Shown: positions 8,421 to 18,789 of the stretch, piece by piece
How positions within the stretch are numbered: position 1 is the first letter of the stretch
Layout of the letters: each line of letters begins with the position of its first letter
Assembly (NCBI GenBank): GCA_964035575.1
Contig: OZ037852.1
Coordinates: forward strand, 1,178,001 to 1,242,000
Direction of reading: 5' to 3'
Source: Rhynchopus sp. YZ270_cl-10
Taxonomy: Eukaryota > Euglenozoa > Diplonemea > Diplonemida > Diplonemidae
Length of the DNA stretch: 64,000 bases
Made by a program: the position numbers and the translations under genes
Notes under the pieces: model-generated
Told to the model about the DNA's origin: nothing
Databases searched by the model: none
The model's input: only the letters and a program-made list of their open reading frames with translations

Positions 8421-10889
8421 ATGTCAATGGAATGCGATGAGAGGAGAAAGCGATGTGATATCCCGGTCATGGCGATGTTGTTGGTTGCAACGTTGGTGAG
8501 CACTGTTGCATCGTTGGGTGGGGGGTTGGTGCTGTACTTTCAGGGTCTCGAGGCTTTAGAGGACTCCGTACGCGAAACGTCGGTAGGGGAGATCCACACT
8601 GTGCGGGACCATGTTGTCTCGGTGTTCGATAAGGTGCGGAACTCATCTCTCACGATGCAAAGGTTTCTGTTCTCAACGGACATTCTCCGAACCAACACTT
8701 CGCCCCCTGAATGGGAGGGCACCGTCCGATCTCTTGCATTTGCTCAGGTCTCTGGGTCATCTGTGCTATACTCCTCGGGTATAGAACTGCTTCCGGTACG
8801 CCAGGGTGATCCTGACGAAGTATTTTATTCCGGGGTTTGGGTAGAGCACGCCCACTCAAACACGCTGATCCACGGCAGTTACGGTGGAGCTGTGGCACCC
8901 TCCGTTTCGTACAGCGAAGGGAAGGCTGTGGTTCGGGTTGCGTGCAGCACTCTCACCGCAGAAGGATCTATTGCGAACAAAACGTACTCCTATACTACAG
9001 AGCTAGGGTCATATGGGGCCTTTCCAGACCGAACCGAGATTGTCACCGTTCCCATGCAGCGAGCCTCTGTTGCAGGCCCGGTATCAGCGTTTCAAGAGTT
9101 TGTTACTTATTACCGTGCTCCAAAGTCTCCTCACCCTTGGAGTAGATATCAATGGGTGGCAGTCCGGGTTGGGTTTTTTTTGTCTGCCTGGCAGGACCAT
9201 TTTGACGTACTGAACACCGCTTCGTGGCGCTCCTCAGACGTTTCGGTGTTGCTGATAGACAAACAGAACGGCATGGTCCTGGCAGCCTCGTCTTCCCCTG
9301 CAGGGAGTTATTGTACTGAATACAAAGAAGCTTCGTACGATACAGAGCTATTACGGTGCATGGTGTTGATTGAAGACCTGCCTCGCCATATGCAGGAAGC
9401 GTACAACACAATGCAGGGACTTAAAAATGACGCATTTTCCAAACAATCACTGCACGGCGATGAGTACTTCCTTCGCAGGGTTACCCTGAGCACTCATGGA
9501 AGGAGGTTGGAAATCATTTGGATGCGTCCAGCGTCTATTGTGCAATTCAAAGTTCGTGAGGCGCTGTGGCTTCTCATTGCCTTTACGGGGATGGTGCTGT
9601 TGTTTGATGCGTTTATTACTGTGGTGGAGATTGCGTTCATTGCGCTTCCGTTGAGAAGGGTGTCCACTGCGATTCGGGAAATCGGTGATATGAAGCTGGA
9701 TCAAGCAGCGGCAGAGGTAACACAACACACAGGGGGTGTCATGCTGAAGGAGATGAGACTTCTCTCAGTGGGGATGGTCGAAGCGGTGCAGCGTTTACAG
9801 CAATACCGGAAGTTTATTCCGCCATCAGTCCTTTCCTCTGAGTATGGCATGCATTGTGGTCCTGATGCAGAAGGGGAGGGCGGGGAGGAGGAGGAGGGTC
9901 TGTGTGCAGAGCAAAGCGTCCCGCATTCTCTCTCCCATTCATTGACGTCCGTCTATTCGATGCCAGGTAATGTTACCCAGGCCACCCAAAAAAGTTCTGT
10001 GAAATCCTCGCCCTTCGTTTTTGAGCTTTTTTTGGTAACAAAGAGTGTGTCGCTTCTTGCTGTGAACGTTGTGGGGTGGCAGCGTGCGGTGGGGGGTGGG
10101 CCTGATTCGAGACTGCTAGAGAGCCATGCTGATATTGTGACTACCGTCATTCAGACGACTTCTGCGTTTCGTGGTGTGGTAGACACATTTATTGCGGACC
10201 GGTTTCTGGTGGGGTGGAACACATCGAAGGCGAAGAAGGGGGACTCCACGCTTTCCTGCGTCACCACTGCGATGCACCTCAGTGTCAACCTCGCCCAATA
10301 CACCCTGTCCACCGCAGCAACCAGCGGCAAGGTGCGGATAGGGAACCTCGGCAACAAAGTTCTCCGGCGGCACACAGTGCTGTCACCCCTGATTGCGTTG
10401 CTCTACGAGATGGAGGCGTACTGCAAGGTCTTTGGCCATAAATGCATTGTTGACGACAGAAAAGCGCACCGTCTAGACGGTGTCTTCGACTACGTAGTCC
10501 GAGAAGGGCTGCACACAAAGAACCTCGGGGTCGTTCCTGTCAGCTCTATTACCGGTCCGTCTAAGGTGTTAGAAGGTCTGAGTGGACCCCCACGGCATAC
10601 CGGAGCACGCAACACATTTGCGAGGAACGTCATAACTCAGAGATGGGATGATATATTGAAAGTCCCAGATGATGTACACGAAATACCCCACCTCGTCACG
10701 GCCTACCAAGAAAGGGAGTTTACCCCATTCCACCAAGCCTTTGGAAGAGATGAAACGACCCGAGGTACACCTGAGTTGCCCGCCATATCACCACCGAAGC
10801 GCAATGCAGCACCAAGCAGCTCTTCCGAAGGGAGGTCGCACGAAAGGGGTTGCGTTGGCAATCCATTACTACCCCCGTCTTCAAGGTGA
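8421..10889 (+). CDS. Receptor-like membrane protein with degenerate cyclase domain
   Basis: The protein has 822 residues from the start at 8421 (MSMEC), chosen because the N-terminus then lines up with the paralogue at 49051. A membrane segment at about 15-37 is followed by an extracellular region of about 340 residues and a second membrane segment at about 380-410. A coiled linker follows. The extracellular part and both membrane segments match the full receptor cyclase at 49051-52242. The catalytic class III cyclase domain of that protein (FTDIKGST, GDAF) is missing. An acidic linker (about 485-495) leads instead straight into a domain that matches only the paralogue's non-catalytic C-terminal domain; both share GWN-S-K. 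It is probably a non-enzymatic receptor or a partner of an active cyclase. There are no introns. Confidence 0.85.
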   Translation: MSMECDERRKRCDIPVMAMLLVATLVSTVASLGGGLVLYFQGLEALEDSVRETSVGEIHTVRDHVVSVFDKVRNSSLTMQRFLFSTDILRTNTSPPEWEGTVRSLAFAQVSGSSVLYSSGIELLPVRQGDPDEVFYSGVWVEHAHSNTLIHGSYGGAVAPSVSYSEGKAVVRVACSTLTAEGSIANKTYSYTTELGSYGAFPDRTEIVTVPMQRASVAGPVSAFQEFVTYYRAPKSPHPWSRYQWVAVRVGFFLSAWQDHFDVLNTASWRSSDVSVLLIDKQNGMVLAASSSPAGSYCTEYKEASYDTELLRCMVLIEDLPRHMQEAYNTMQGLKNDAFSKQSLHGDEYFLRRVTLSTHGRRLEIIWMRPASIVQFKVREALWLLIAFTGMVLLFDAFITVVEIAFIALPLRRVSTAIREIGDMKLDQAAAEVTQHTGGVMLKEMRLLSVGMVEAVQRLQQYRKFIPPSVLSSEYGMHCGPDAEGEGGEEEEGLCAEQSVPHSLSHSLTSVYSMPGNVTQATQKSSVKSSPFVFELFLVTKSVSLLAVNVVGWQRAVGGGPDSRLLESHADIVTTVIQTTSAFRGVVDTFIADRFLVGWNTSKAKKGDSTLSCVTTAMHLSVNLAQYTLSTAATSGKVRIGNLGNKVLRRHTVLSPLIALLYEMEAYCKVFGHKCIVDDRKAHRLDGVFDYVVREGLHTKNLGVVPVSSITGPSKVLEGLSGPPRHTGARNTFARNVITQRWDDILKVPDDVHEIPHLVTAYQEREFTPFHQAFGRDETTRGTPELPAISPPKRNAAPSSSSEGRSHERGCVGNPLLPPSSR

Positions 10890-11225
10890 TTGGGGATAGA
10901 AGTGGGGGCAGTGTTCTACAATACGTGACCTAACCTCATATTGATACGTATTAATATGCGTCGGTATTAATGCAAATCAAAACGTATTTTAGAACACTAG
11001 GGGGTGGGGAGGGGGGGTAGTTGTGCCTTAGTAAGCGATGTTGTGAACCGCTTTGGAGTAAGGTTCGGTTGACCACATTTTGGAGAGAAGTGGTGATGTG
11101 CCTGTGATAAGCGGAGGTTATGAGAGGAGGTGGTGTGAAGAGGGTGTGTCACAGTGCCCAACCGTTTTAAAGAAATGTATGAGGGTGCATTCATCTTATT
11201 TGGTGCTATCCAGGGGGCGGCGTTT

Positions 11226-11312
11226 TGCAAAGTTTCACAAAGTTTCACAAAATTTCAATCCTATGCACAACATGTCACAACGTTTCACAACGCTTCACAA
11301 CGCTTCACAACG
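11226..11312 (+). repeat. TTTCACAA-type short tandem repeat
   Basis: About nine imperfect units built on TTTCACAA, with variants such as CTTCACAACG, lie in succession. Similar TTCACAA/TTGTGAA units form the interior of the foldback element at 22049-22545. Confidence 0.75.
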
Positions 11313-11518
11313 TAATATTCAATTTTTTTGCCTTTTTTGACGATATCGCCTATAATGTGTATATCCTCTGTAGAGAGAGAAGAGAAATGAGAAATTTTTC
11401 TTTTTATCTGTTGGCTGTTTTCGATGGTAAAAAATACTGCATTTTTTTTCTTCCATTTTGACCGTCATACATACCCAACTCAAATCAACAAAATAAACAC
11501 ACCCTCTCATCCCTTTAC

Positions 11519-11560
11519 AAGGTGACTAAGTGCGAGAGCATCTTAGGATCATCTTCGTGA
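11519..11560 (+). repeat. Hairpin cassette A copy
   Basis: GGTGACTAAG pairs with CTTAG and TCATC across an 11-base loop containing GAGAG. The stem matches other cassette A copies while the loop differs in length and sequence. Confidence 0.65.
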
Positions 11561-12121
11561 GTCCGTACGGGGCTCTCATGCATCAAGTTTCATATCTTTT
11601 TTTTTTCCATTTTTTCTTTTTCTGGTTTGTCTGCGAATCGTTACCGTGGGATGCGGTCTTGAAGATTTTGGGATTTTAAAAACTCTAAGGAGGGTTTTTC
11701 CCCCACCAATGTTTGTTGTGTCACTACGATACCCTGAACTATTTAAAAAAAACACTAATGTGCGGACTTCCCTTGAAGGTTCCTTTTTCATTAAAACAAA
11801 GTGCTCTTTAGGGTTGGAGACGACCTACGTCTATGCTTTCCGTACAAAAAGGCTTCGGCCAACATTTGAATTCAGACCCTAATTATTCACCCAAGGTGAG
11901 TACTTCAGTGATTGTCGACACAACACAACAAAACAAAAAAAAACCAAATGCGTAGCTCACACGAGAAAAAGTGAGGTCCACACACGTTCTCAATGATTCA
12001 AAAAATAGCTATTTTATTCGAGTAAAATAAGAACCATTTTATTTCACGCGAAAAAGGTATGTCGGGTTTTGGTTCGACGAAAAAAATAGTAACTCTGATA
12101 GGTAAGTAAAAGGAAAAAAGG

Positions 12122-12212
12122 TTTTTTCGTTGATTGCTCAATTACCCTGTTTGAGGGGTGATTGGCGACCGTATCTGAGGAACTATTTCTCCTTTAAGCT
12201 ACGCTTGTAGGA
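12122..12212 (+). ncRNA. Structured element S, copy 1 (candidate RNA)
   Basis: About 90 bases are closely matched by 41448-41548. Two strong stem-loops can be drawn: CAATTACCC with GGGTGATTG (nine pairs, one G-U), and CTAC-GCTT-GTAG. Between them lies a weaker GAGGAA/TTTCTC hairpin. In the second copy the first loop is longer and different in sequence, yet the stem is unchanged. There is no open frame. I do not recognise a known RNA. It could be a small RNA gene or the end of a mobile element. Confidence 0.5.
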
Positions 12213-12293
12213 ATAAAAATAAAAAAGACGACAAAGACCTTCCCCCCCCTTTTTTGATCTTCTGGTGCCCTGGTGCCCGTACTTCGGAAAAAA

Positions 12294-12358
12294 AGTGGAG
12301 CTTGCACAACTGTGGTAACACAACCGAGGCAACTACACTACTGCAACAATTTTTCAAA
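12294..12358 (+). repeat. Cassette B-like repeat, divergent
   Basis: It starts with AGTGGAGCTTGCACAACTG and ends with CTACACTACTGCAACAATTT followed by TTCAAAGG. This is the variant of cassette B also seen at 39379 and 61962. Confidence 0.6.
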
Positions 12359-13827
12359 GGAAAAAGAAATCACCCCTTTTTTTTTGTTACTTCTGTGCGA
12401 TAGGATTCATGCGGATTAAGCAGGCCACCTTTGGTACTGTAATCCAACTCATCTTTCCTTTGCATGGGGGTTTTCTTCTCAACGTGCGCTCGCTCTCTCT
12501 CTCTCTTTCTCTTTCTCTCTCCCCTGAATACCAAAACAAACAAAAAAAATATAAAAAGACGAGGAGACATCGTTGGACAAGTTCCACCGTGTCTAGTTTC
12601 AAAAAAAAGTATTTTTAAAACTTTTTTTTCTTTCTCAAAGTGCGTGGTGTTTGTAGACCCATGATGTGTCCATCTATACCTGGACACATCAGGGGCTTTT
12701 TGTTGAACAGTAAAAGATGTGTGGACACATTCATCTTCTTTTTTTTTTTTCAAGGTGACAATGTACGAAAGTGCTTAGGTTGTCTTACCCCCTTTTTTTT
12801 ACAGATGTGTGTGCACAGTGAGGTGCATTCACTTTACCCAACCTTTTTCCACACTGCAAAAAACGGACAGAGGAACCCGTTTCACAGGGTTTCTGGAGGA
12901 AATGCCACGAAGGACCCCCCCCGCAGTTTGAGATCCAGCCCACGATCTGGATTTTCTTTTTACAATATTTTGTGACCATTCATCTTTTCAAATTTTCTTC
13001 TTATTTTTCTTCTTCTTTTTCTTCTTCCTGTGATATGTTTAGTATCCTGGGAAAGCTTGGGGTTCAGTCTACAAGGTGCAAAAAGAAAAAAAGGGGGGAT
13101 TTTCTCGTTTCTCAGTGTTATGGTAGCGACAAGGAAAGCCAGATATCCGTGATATCTGGCTGTCTGTGATGTCGTTTCTCTCCTTTTGGGAGTGGCTTGT
13201 CATGGAGACACCTGGCCATTTTCCCATTATGGACTTTTCACTGTGTAGGGAATCCGTCCCAACACCGTTCACCCTCAGGTACACCGTCATAAATTGCATC
13301 CGGTGGCCTTTTTGTGGCACTTCCTCCTGAAACTCTAACGCTCTTTTTGGATATTTTGGAGTGGCTGAAATGGGGGGTGAAAAAAGTACGCAGAAGTACG
13401 CAAGAAGTGCGAATCACCCCCCTTCAGCCCACACCATACCTTTTTTTTCCATTTTTTTCGACAAAAAAATTGCCATCCCCTCTTAACACCCACTACACCC
13501 TCAGGTATAAATCATCTTACACTACACTTCGTTCTATTTCATTGTTTTTTATTTCATTTTCTTTTCCTTTTTTCCTTTTTCCATTTACCCTCCATTTACC
13601 CAAACAAAACAACAACCTTTTTATTACCGACACTTCTCTCTCCGCAAAACCCCCCTTTTTTTTTGTTCCACAACTTTTTTCTCTCTCCCTTTTCTCCTAA
13701 ATATGTTTTAAAAGAAGGGACCAATTTTTGCCCTTTTTTTTCTTCCTCTCTCTCTCTCTCTTTGCTTTTATTGACTTTTTATTTTAATTTTTATTTTTGT
13801 CTTTTTTTCTTTTCGTTCTGTGCAACA

Positions 13828-14651
13828 ATGCAGACTAGTCTGCGTCTCAAAAACGCGCAGCCTTCCCCCCTTTCAGATCCCTTAGAATGTCATCTCGACG
13901 CCGAGAACGACTGCTTCGCCACTGCCGAACCCTTCTCCGTCTGCACCAATGAGACCCCGGTCACCGCCTTCTCCACCTCTACGCACGGCAGCATTTTTAT
14001 GTCAACCCTTCCAAAGGCACCGTTGTCCCCTTCTTCTTCTCTTTCTATACATGAATCAACGGTTTCGTATTTGCCGTTTGAGATTTGGGTTGTGGTGCAG
14101 GGCTTTGGTGGGATGGAGGTGAACATCGTGTTGTCCTCTGTCTGCAATGAGTTGAAGCAGATTTGCCAGGCAACGTTGGCAAAGAAATATCGGGTTGTCT
14201 TGGAGAGGATGCCGTGTACATTGTCCTTAGCGAGGCAGGATGCGGTGTGGACGATACGGATGTCGCATGAGAAAGTAGTGGTAGTGAGGGAGCGGCAGGT
14301 GGTGGCAGTGGCAGGGTATGACTGGGTGGCGAAGCTGGTGGAGTGGTTAGGGGTGTTGTGCTTACCCGGGGATGTCTCTCCGTCTCGCGGGTCATGGGCC
14401 CCCCTGCTCTCCACCTCACCCCCGCACCTCTCATCGGTCTCGCTCGCAAACGACTTCTTCGCCACAACCCTACCCGGTATCGATACCGACCCACCCCCAG
14501 ACCCGGTCCCCGTTGTCCGCCGCCCCCAGCATGTCATCTTCAACGGGCCCTTCCTCTTAGAACGTAACGTCTACGACCATCACAGCGACCTAATATACCC
14601 AGTGGAGTCGACGGTGATAAAGGCAGATCCGAAAAGTACTTCATATCTGCG
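13828..14651 (+). CDS. F-box-like protein, first exon
   Basis: The start at 13828 (CAACAATG) is preferred to 13663, because the upstream frame is T-rich leader. Residues about 86-120 read like an F-box: LPFEIW, then a hydrophobic helix and SSVCNELKQIC. That motif would link a substrate to an SCF ubiquitin ligase through Skp1. The rest is unfamiliar, with low-complexity Ser/Pro and Asp/Pro stretches. The open frame runs on to 14775, but a good 5' splice site (GTATGT at 14652) follows codon YLR, and beyond it the frame is G-rich, then T-rich, then enters the hAT inverted repeat. I therefore end the exon at 14651. A matching second exon is proposed at 18220-18328, which would place the hAT element inside the intron. 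Confidence 0.6.
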
Positions 14652-14757
14652 GTATGTAGAGGGGGGGAGGAGGGAGGGGGGAGGAGGTGAGGGAAACAGT
14701 AGAGTGGATTGTATTGTGGGGAAGGTTGTCATTTTTTTTTTTTTTGTTAAATCCGGA

Positions 14758-17700
14758 CAGGGTCCTCAACCGTAGACAAAGTCTGGCCACAGATTTGTCT
14801 AAGTTAAAAAAAAAGGCTAAAAAAAAATTTTCGCGCTCCGCGCGAAAAGGTCCTGTACAAAGCTAAAAATTGGGGGCTTTTTTTTTTTGTGTTGCTTTTT
14901 CGAAACTCGTTAAGTGGTCTTTTCATTTCAATAGAAGAGTTCGACAAATGAACAATCACACCCCACCCCACCCCTTCGCCCCACCCGTACCCCTAACCCC
15001 ATTGTCCCCCCAACCTGATAAGCATCACACAGAAACTCTAACCTTCTTTCTTTTAAAGGCTTCAAAAATCCTTTGGATTTGGTCAGGCGTAAATTTATTC
15101 TCATTTGTCTCTGCCTGTTTGCACATAAGAATGCATAGCAGACTTGAATCCAGCAGTTTGTTTCTGTAGCTATTCTTGACGTACTTCATGCCGTTGAAGC
15201 AGCGCTCGTCTTCAACTGATGTGACGGGGATTGACAACCCAAGCAAAACAAGATCCCTCATAATGGGGTAGGCGTCTCCTGCGGAACTTGTCAAGAATGT
15301 TGCGATCAGGTCCGAAGTGTCCTTTGTTGTAGTTCTCTTCGACAAAACGTCCACCAGGATCCTCCATTCTTTCACAGCTACAGCTTTCTTTGTCTCCAGA
15401 CTGTTCAGTTCTGGCGACTCCTCAACGAACGGCGTCGTGTCCACGCTCAGTAACGGCGTTGTTTGAGTGCGCGATATCACAGTATGCTCCGTCTTGGAGT
15501 ACTCTGGTCTCCCACGCGTCTTCTCGCCCACAACATCGTACTTTTTGTACTCGAGTGTATGCAGCTCAGTAAATTCCTCGATGAGCTTCTTCACCTCGGT
15601 GTTGCCGTAGATCGCCAGCCCGTCCGCGTTAGCAGGGAGGTTGCGGATGTCGAATACTGAGAAGCATCTCACAATGTCCATGTTCACGAATCGTTCACTG
15701 AGGCACTTCAGCAGCTCCTTGAGGTATGGCTTGCAGACCGTGTCGTGATGAATCGCAAAGTTCCGACGGGAAAGTTTTGTACCGTGGCATTGATTATACC
15801 TCGGTACCCATTCTGGGTAGAACGGGAACATGTTCGGGTTGGTTTCAAGCAACGACAATGACGCAACACATTTGTCGATGTGGCTGCAAACGGTGAGCAG
15901 GTTTGTGTTCCTGCTCTGGAGCGACGTCGACAGCACGTTCAACTCGTCCAGGACCACCGTCATGAAGGACAACGTTGCAAAAAAACCGGGCTCTTTGATG
16001 TGCTGCGCGATGAACGGTGCTTCCACGTCGCCGGCCTCTCCAAGCTTGCACAGGGCGCTGTGCACGGCGGGGTACTCCTTGCGGACGGTGCTGCAACACC
16101 TGCCGTTGGTGAGCCACCGGGTGTCACCCGGCTTTGCGATGAGGATGTCACAGTACTCACACAAGTCGCGAAGTTCCTCCAGCATCTCCTCCAGGGTGTC
16201 GAGCTTAATCTTGGATCCCGAAAAAAAAACCCACACCCACCGCAGGCCGTCGAAGAACCGGGTAATCTCCGGCGATTTCCCCTCTGCCGCTGCTTCTGGG
16301 CCACAGAGTGCGAGGGAGTGTGCGTAGCACCAGGTGAAGAGGGCGCCTGGGTTTATGTCTGCACGGATTTGTTGTTGGCAGCCCTTGTTCGAGGAACGCA
16401 TTGCCGATGCGCCATCAAACGAGCATCCACTCATCTTCCCGTAGTCGAGCCCGAGCTGGTCTATCCACTTCGTCAGCAACGACGCGTAACCAGCCCCCGT
16501 CTGGTCCTTCAGCTCACCCATCATGATGAGCTTCTCGACGGGGGTGGCACCGACCATGTATCGCACGACGAAGACGAGTTGCTCCTTCTTGCTGACGTCG
16601 CGTGAGCAATCCCCCGACAGGCCCCAGAAACGGGAGGCTTTGACCTGCTTGAGGAGGTCTTCTGTCAACACCTCCGTGATGCAGGACATGATCTCTAAGA
16701 CTGCACCGCAGCTGAGATAGCGTATTTGTTGTCTGAGGTATGCCTCCATGTCGGTGCACTCCAGCTTGTCTGCGAAAAAACTCAGAAACTCCTCCAAGTT
16801 AGAGTGCCCTACACCTTTGCGCGCGAGGAAAACAATAACCTCAATGCATATTTTCAGCATTTTTTGGTTGAACTCGACTTCTTTGTCGCTGTTGGCGTGC
16901 AACGTGTGAAGCACGGTTCCATTGGAAGCCTGCAGAGCGGCAGCCTTCACGAGACGTTGGTGTTTGGGGTCGCCTGCATGCGCAGGGAGGTCTCTGGCGA
17001 GCTTGGTCTTTGCATGAGAGAAAGCACCACAATACAAGCACTTGAACTTGTCTTCACCCACCACCAACCAGGGGGAAAAACGGTTCAAATGGCCCTGCAC
17101 CGTGCTCTCCCGCAGACCCATACAACCTTTCTCCTGCGCTTCGCGTTTACGTTTCAGCGTGTTGGTGGAGTCGGTGTTCGCTGGTGCGGTCGTGGTGTTC
17201 GTGAGGTTGGGATTGTTCGTGTTGGAGTGCGTGGGACCTAAGAAGACAACATCGCCGTCAGAAGAGTACTCGTCGACATCATCGATTTCCATTGCTGCCT
17301 CGGGTTGCTCGGATGCTGCGTTGCGTCTCACTGGCACACATTGCTCCTCCTCCTCTTCTTCGGACGTTGAATCCACGTACTTAACAGCACTCACCTGTGG
17401 AGCCATCATCACCACACGTTTCTTCACCTTCTTGCCTTGCGACACCTGGCTCTGCACAGACACGGCAGAGGCATCGCTGTCTCCCCCCTTCTCTGCTTCG
17501 TTCATGGCGAACTCATGCGCCTCCGCAACGATCGTCAGGATCGTCTTCCGCTTGCTCCCCTCCCTGTCGTCGTCCGCCAGTTTGGCGCGATCAAACTCCT
17601 TCAACCAGAGTTTGAGCACCTTGTTGGTGTCGTTCTGGTGGTTTTTAAACCCCCTCACCGTCCCCTCCGCCACAAGAAAAAGGTGAAGGGAAGCGAGCCG

Positions 17701-18128
17701 GGGTGTCGGACCATCGGGGATGGACTTGTACTTGCCTGAAGACCACAGGTCGTAGTGCGTATCCCCTTTGTTGGGTTCCACCACACGTACCACAGGTGCC
17801 GCAACAGCTCCCTTCTTGAACATGGACACGATGGTGGGCTGTGCTTTGGAGGTCTTGGCAGTGGCAGGCATTTTTGCGGATGAGTTTGTTCAATTGTAGT
17901 TAGTCTGAGGAGGTGGCTTGTGTGGGTGGGTACAATGGGGTCCGCGCAGGTGAGGACTGAGGGAGTCTTGAGGGAACTCATTTTTTTTTTTGTTTTCAGT
18001 AAAGCTTCTTCTCTTTCAAACCACCCAAAAACCCAAAACCCAGGTTTTGTCTAACTTAGACAAAGCGTTTTTCAAAAAAAAAAAAATTGTCTAAGTTAAG
18101 GCCTAACTTAGACAGGTTGAGGACCCTG
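14758..18128. mobile_element. Complete hAT DNA transposon
   Basis: The element is 3371 bp. It is bounded by perfect 14-bp terminal inverted repeats (CAGGGTCCTCAACC at the left, its complement at the right) and flanked by an identical 8-bp target duplication, AATCCGGA (14750-14757 and 18129-18136). Subterminal GTCTAAGTTA motifs occur at both ends and form a palindrome at the right end. A hairpin with CGCGCTCCGCGCG lies near 14831. It carries one long intact transposase gene on the minus strand. Perfect ends, target duplication and an open frame point to recent insertion. CAGGG ends with 8-bp duplications are the hAT signature. Confidence 0.96.
15025..17871 (-). CDS. hAT-family transposase
   Basis: This intact 948-residue protein would cut and rejoin the ends of the surrounding element. 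Residues 1-120 carry a conserved N-terminal region, and 120-260 a disordered, Ser- and Glu-rich linker. A zinc finger of BED/TTF type lies at about 275-315 (CLYCGAFSH, then PAHAGDPKH). The RNase H-like catalytic core follows: SGDCSRD (about 425) and FDGASAM (about 487) supply candidate catalytic aspartates, with the CYAHSLAL motif of hAT proteins just after. The C-terminal dimerisation region at about 850-925 contains SVEDERCFNGMKYVKNSYR, which supplies the last acidic residue. The start at 17869-17871 lies about 260 bases inside the right end. There are no stops or frameshifts. Confidence 0.95.
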   Translation of the reverse strand: MPATAKTSKAQPTIVSMFKKGAVAAPVVRVVEPNKGDTHYDLWSSGKYKSIPDGPTPRLASLHLFLVAEGTVRGFKNHQNDTNKVLKLWLKEFDRAKLADDDREGSKRKTILTIVAEAHEFAMNEAEKGGDSDASAVSVQSQVSQGKKVKKRVVMMAPQVSAVKYVDSTSEEEEEEQCVPVRRNAASEQPEAAMEIDDVDEYSSDGDVVFLGPTHSNTNNPNLTNTTTAPANTDSTNTLKRKREAQEKGCMGLRESTVQGHLNRFSPWLVVGEDKFKCLYCGAFSHAKTKLARDLPAHAGDPKHQRLVKAAALQASNGTVLHTLHANSDKEVEFNQKMLKICIEVIVFLARKGVGHSNLEEFLSFFADKLECTDMEAYLRQQIRYLSCGAVLEIMSCITEVLTEDLLKQVKASRFWGLSGDCSRDVSKKEQLVFVVRYMVGATPVEKLIMMGELKDQTGAGYASLLTKWIDQLGLDYGKMSGCSFDGASAMRSSNKGCQQQIRADINPGALFTWCYAHSLALCGPEAAAEGKSPEITRFFDGLRWVWVFFSGSKIKLDTLEEMLEELRDLCEYCDILIAKPGDTRWLTNGRCCSTVRKEYPAVHSALCKLGEAGDVEAPFIAQHIKEPGFFATLSFMTVVLDELNVLSTSLQSRNTNLLTVCSHIDKCVASLSLLETNPNMFPFYPEWVPRYNQCHGTKLSRRNFAIHHDTVCKPYLKELLKCLSERFVNMDIVRCFSVFDIRNLPANADGLAIYGNTEVKKLIEEFTELHTLEYKKYDVVGEKTRGRPEYSKTEHTVISRTQTTPLLSVDTTPFVEESPELNSLETKKAVAVKEWRILVDVLSKRTTTKDTSDLIATFLTSSAGDAYPIMRDLVLLGLSIPVTSVEDERCFNGMKYVKNSYRNKLLDSSLLCILMCKQAETNENKFTPDQIQRIFEAFKRKKVRVSV

Positions 18129-18219
18129 AATCCGGAGGAATCCCGCATTGAAGCTGGAGAGCAGAGTAAGGGGGTGTCTTAGGGGGGTGCAATGCATGTC
18201 CTAGTTTTTGTTTTGCAAG

Positions 18220-18328
18220 GCAGGTGAGAGACGTCATGTCCGTATACTACCGATGGAGCATCGTACGTCGTCTGCAACCCAAAAAGAGGTGCGACAACTC
18301 GATATATCCTATCGGGCAATCGTGGTGA
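18220..18328 (+). CDS. Possible second exon of F-box-like gene
   Basis: A T-rich tract ending TTTTGCAAG precedes 18220. Joined to the exon ending at 14651, the phase fits (CG then G gives Arg) and the frame stays open for 35 codons to TGA at 18326. If real, the hAT element sits in an intron that was about 200 bases before the insertion. The call is weak, because a minus-strand exon candidate overlaps 18247-18328 and only one of the two may be real. Confidence 0.28.
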
Positions 18329-18718
18329 TTGCTGGGACACTTCGCGTCATCTCTTCCTCGCTCTTCCCCCGATATGATGACCAATAAGTCAATTTGCATC
18401 TTTCGGACGGAGTGTCTGATGCCTTCCTCAGCCGGATCGTCAGCTGCCTCCATCTTCATGGAGTAGGCACTCCTTGCTGGGGTGGTGGCATCTCGCAGTA
18501 TCCCTCCCACAAACATGCTCGACTTTGTCGATCGTGTTGTCGAGGAGGGTGTGCAATCTATCGCCGTCAGGTCTTTGCAGCGTTGGCACCACTGTTCGCC
18601 TCCAGGATAGTTGCAGTGCCTTCCTTGTATATCTTCCTTGGACAGAATAACCCTTTTTGGAACACTTTTGTCAGGCCTGTAGTGCTGGCGTCTCCAAGAC
18701 ACCCCCCCTGCGGGCTGA
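18247..18718 (-). CDS. Unknown Cys-containing protein, terminal exon candidate
   Basis: On the minus strand a very good 3' splice site (branch-like ACTAAT, a pyrimidine tract, then TTTCCTCAG) precedes an open frame of about 156 codons ending at 18247. The peptide is rich in charged residues, with spaced cysteines (RHCNYPGGEQWCQRC and later CPSNHHDC), which could bind zinc. An upstream exon might end near 18912 at GTAATA (minus strand), after a short peptide with CALC, but the join is uncertain. I do not recognise the family. Confidence 0.4.
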
Positions 18719-18789
18719 GGAAACAGGAGAGGGGAAAAGATTAGTCTCTCTGATTGGCTTCGGTGGGCACCAGGTAGATTAGTGAACAC

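Larger units (their letters stand above)
10890..13827. other. Long non-coding, repeat-rich region
   Basis: No protein gene is supported over 2.9 kb. The region holds a run of TTTCACAA-like units (11226-11312), a cassette A hairpin (11519-11560) and a motif with a GGC-TTCG-GCC hairpin (11845-11915) that recurs near 21365 and 19600. It also holds the structured element S copy 1 (12122-12212), a cassette B-like repeat (12294-12358), another A-like motif (12753-12800) and a short perfect hairpin at about 13137-13162. Poly-T and poly-C runs are frequent. Confidence 0.7.
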
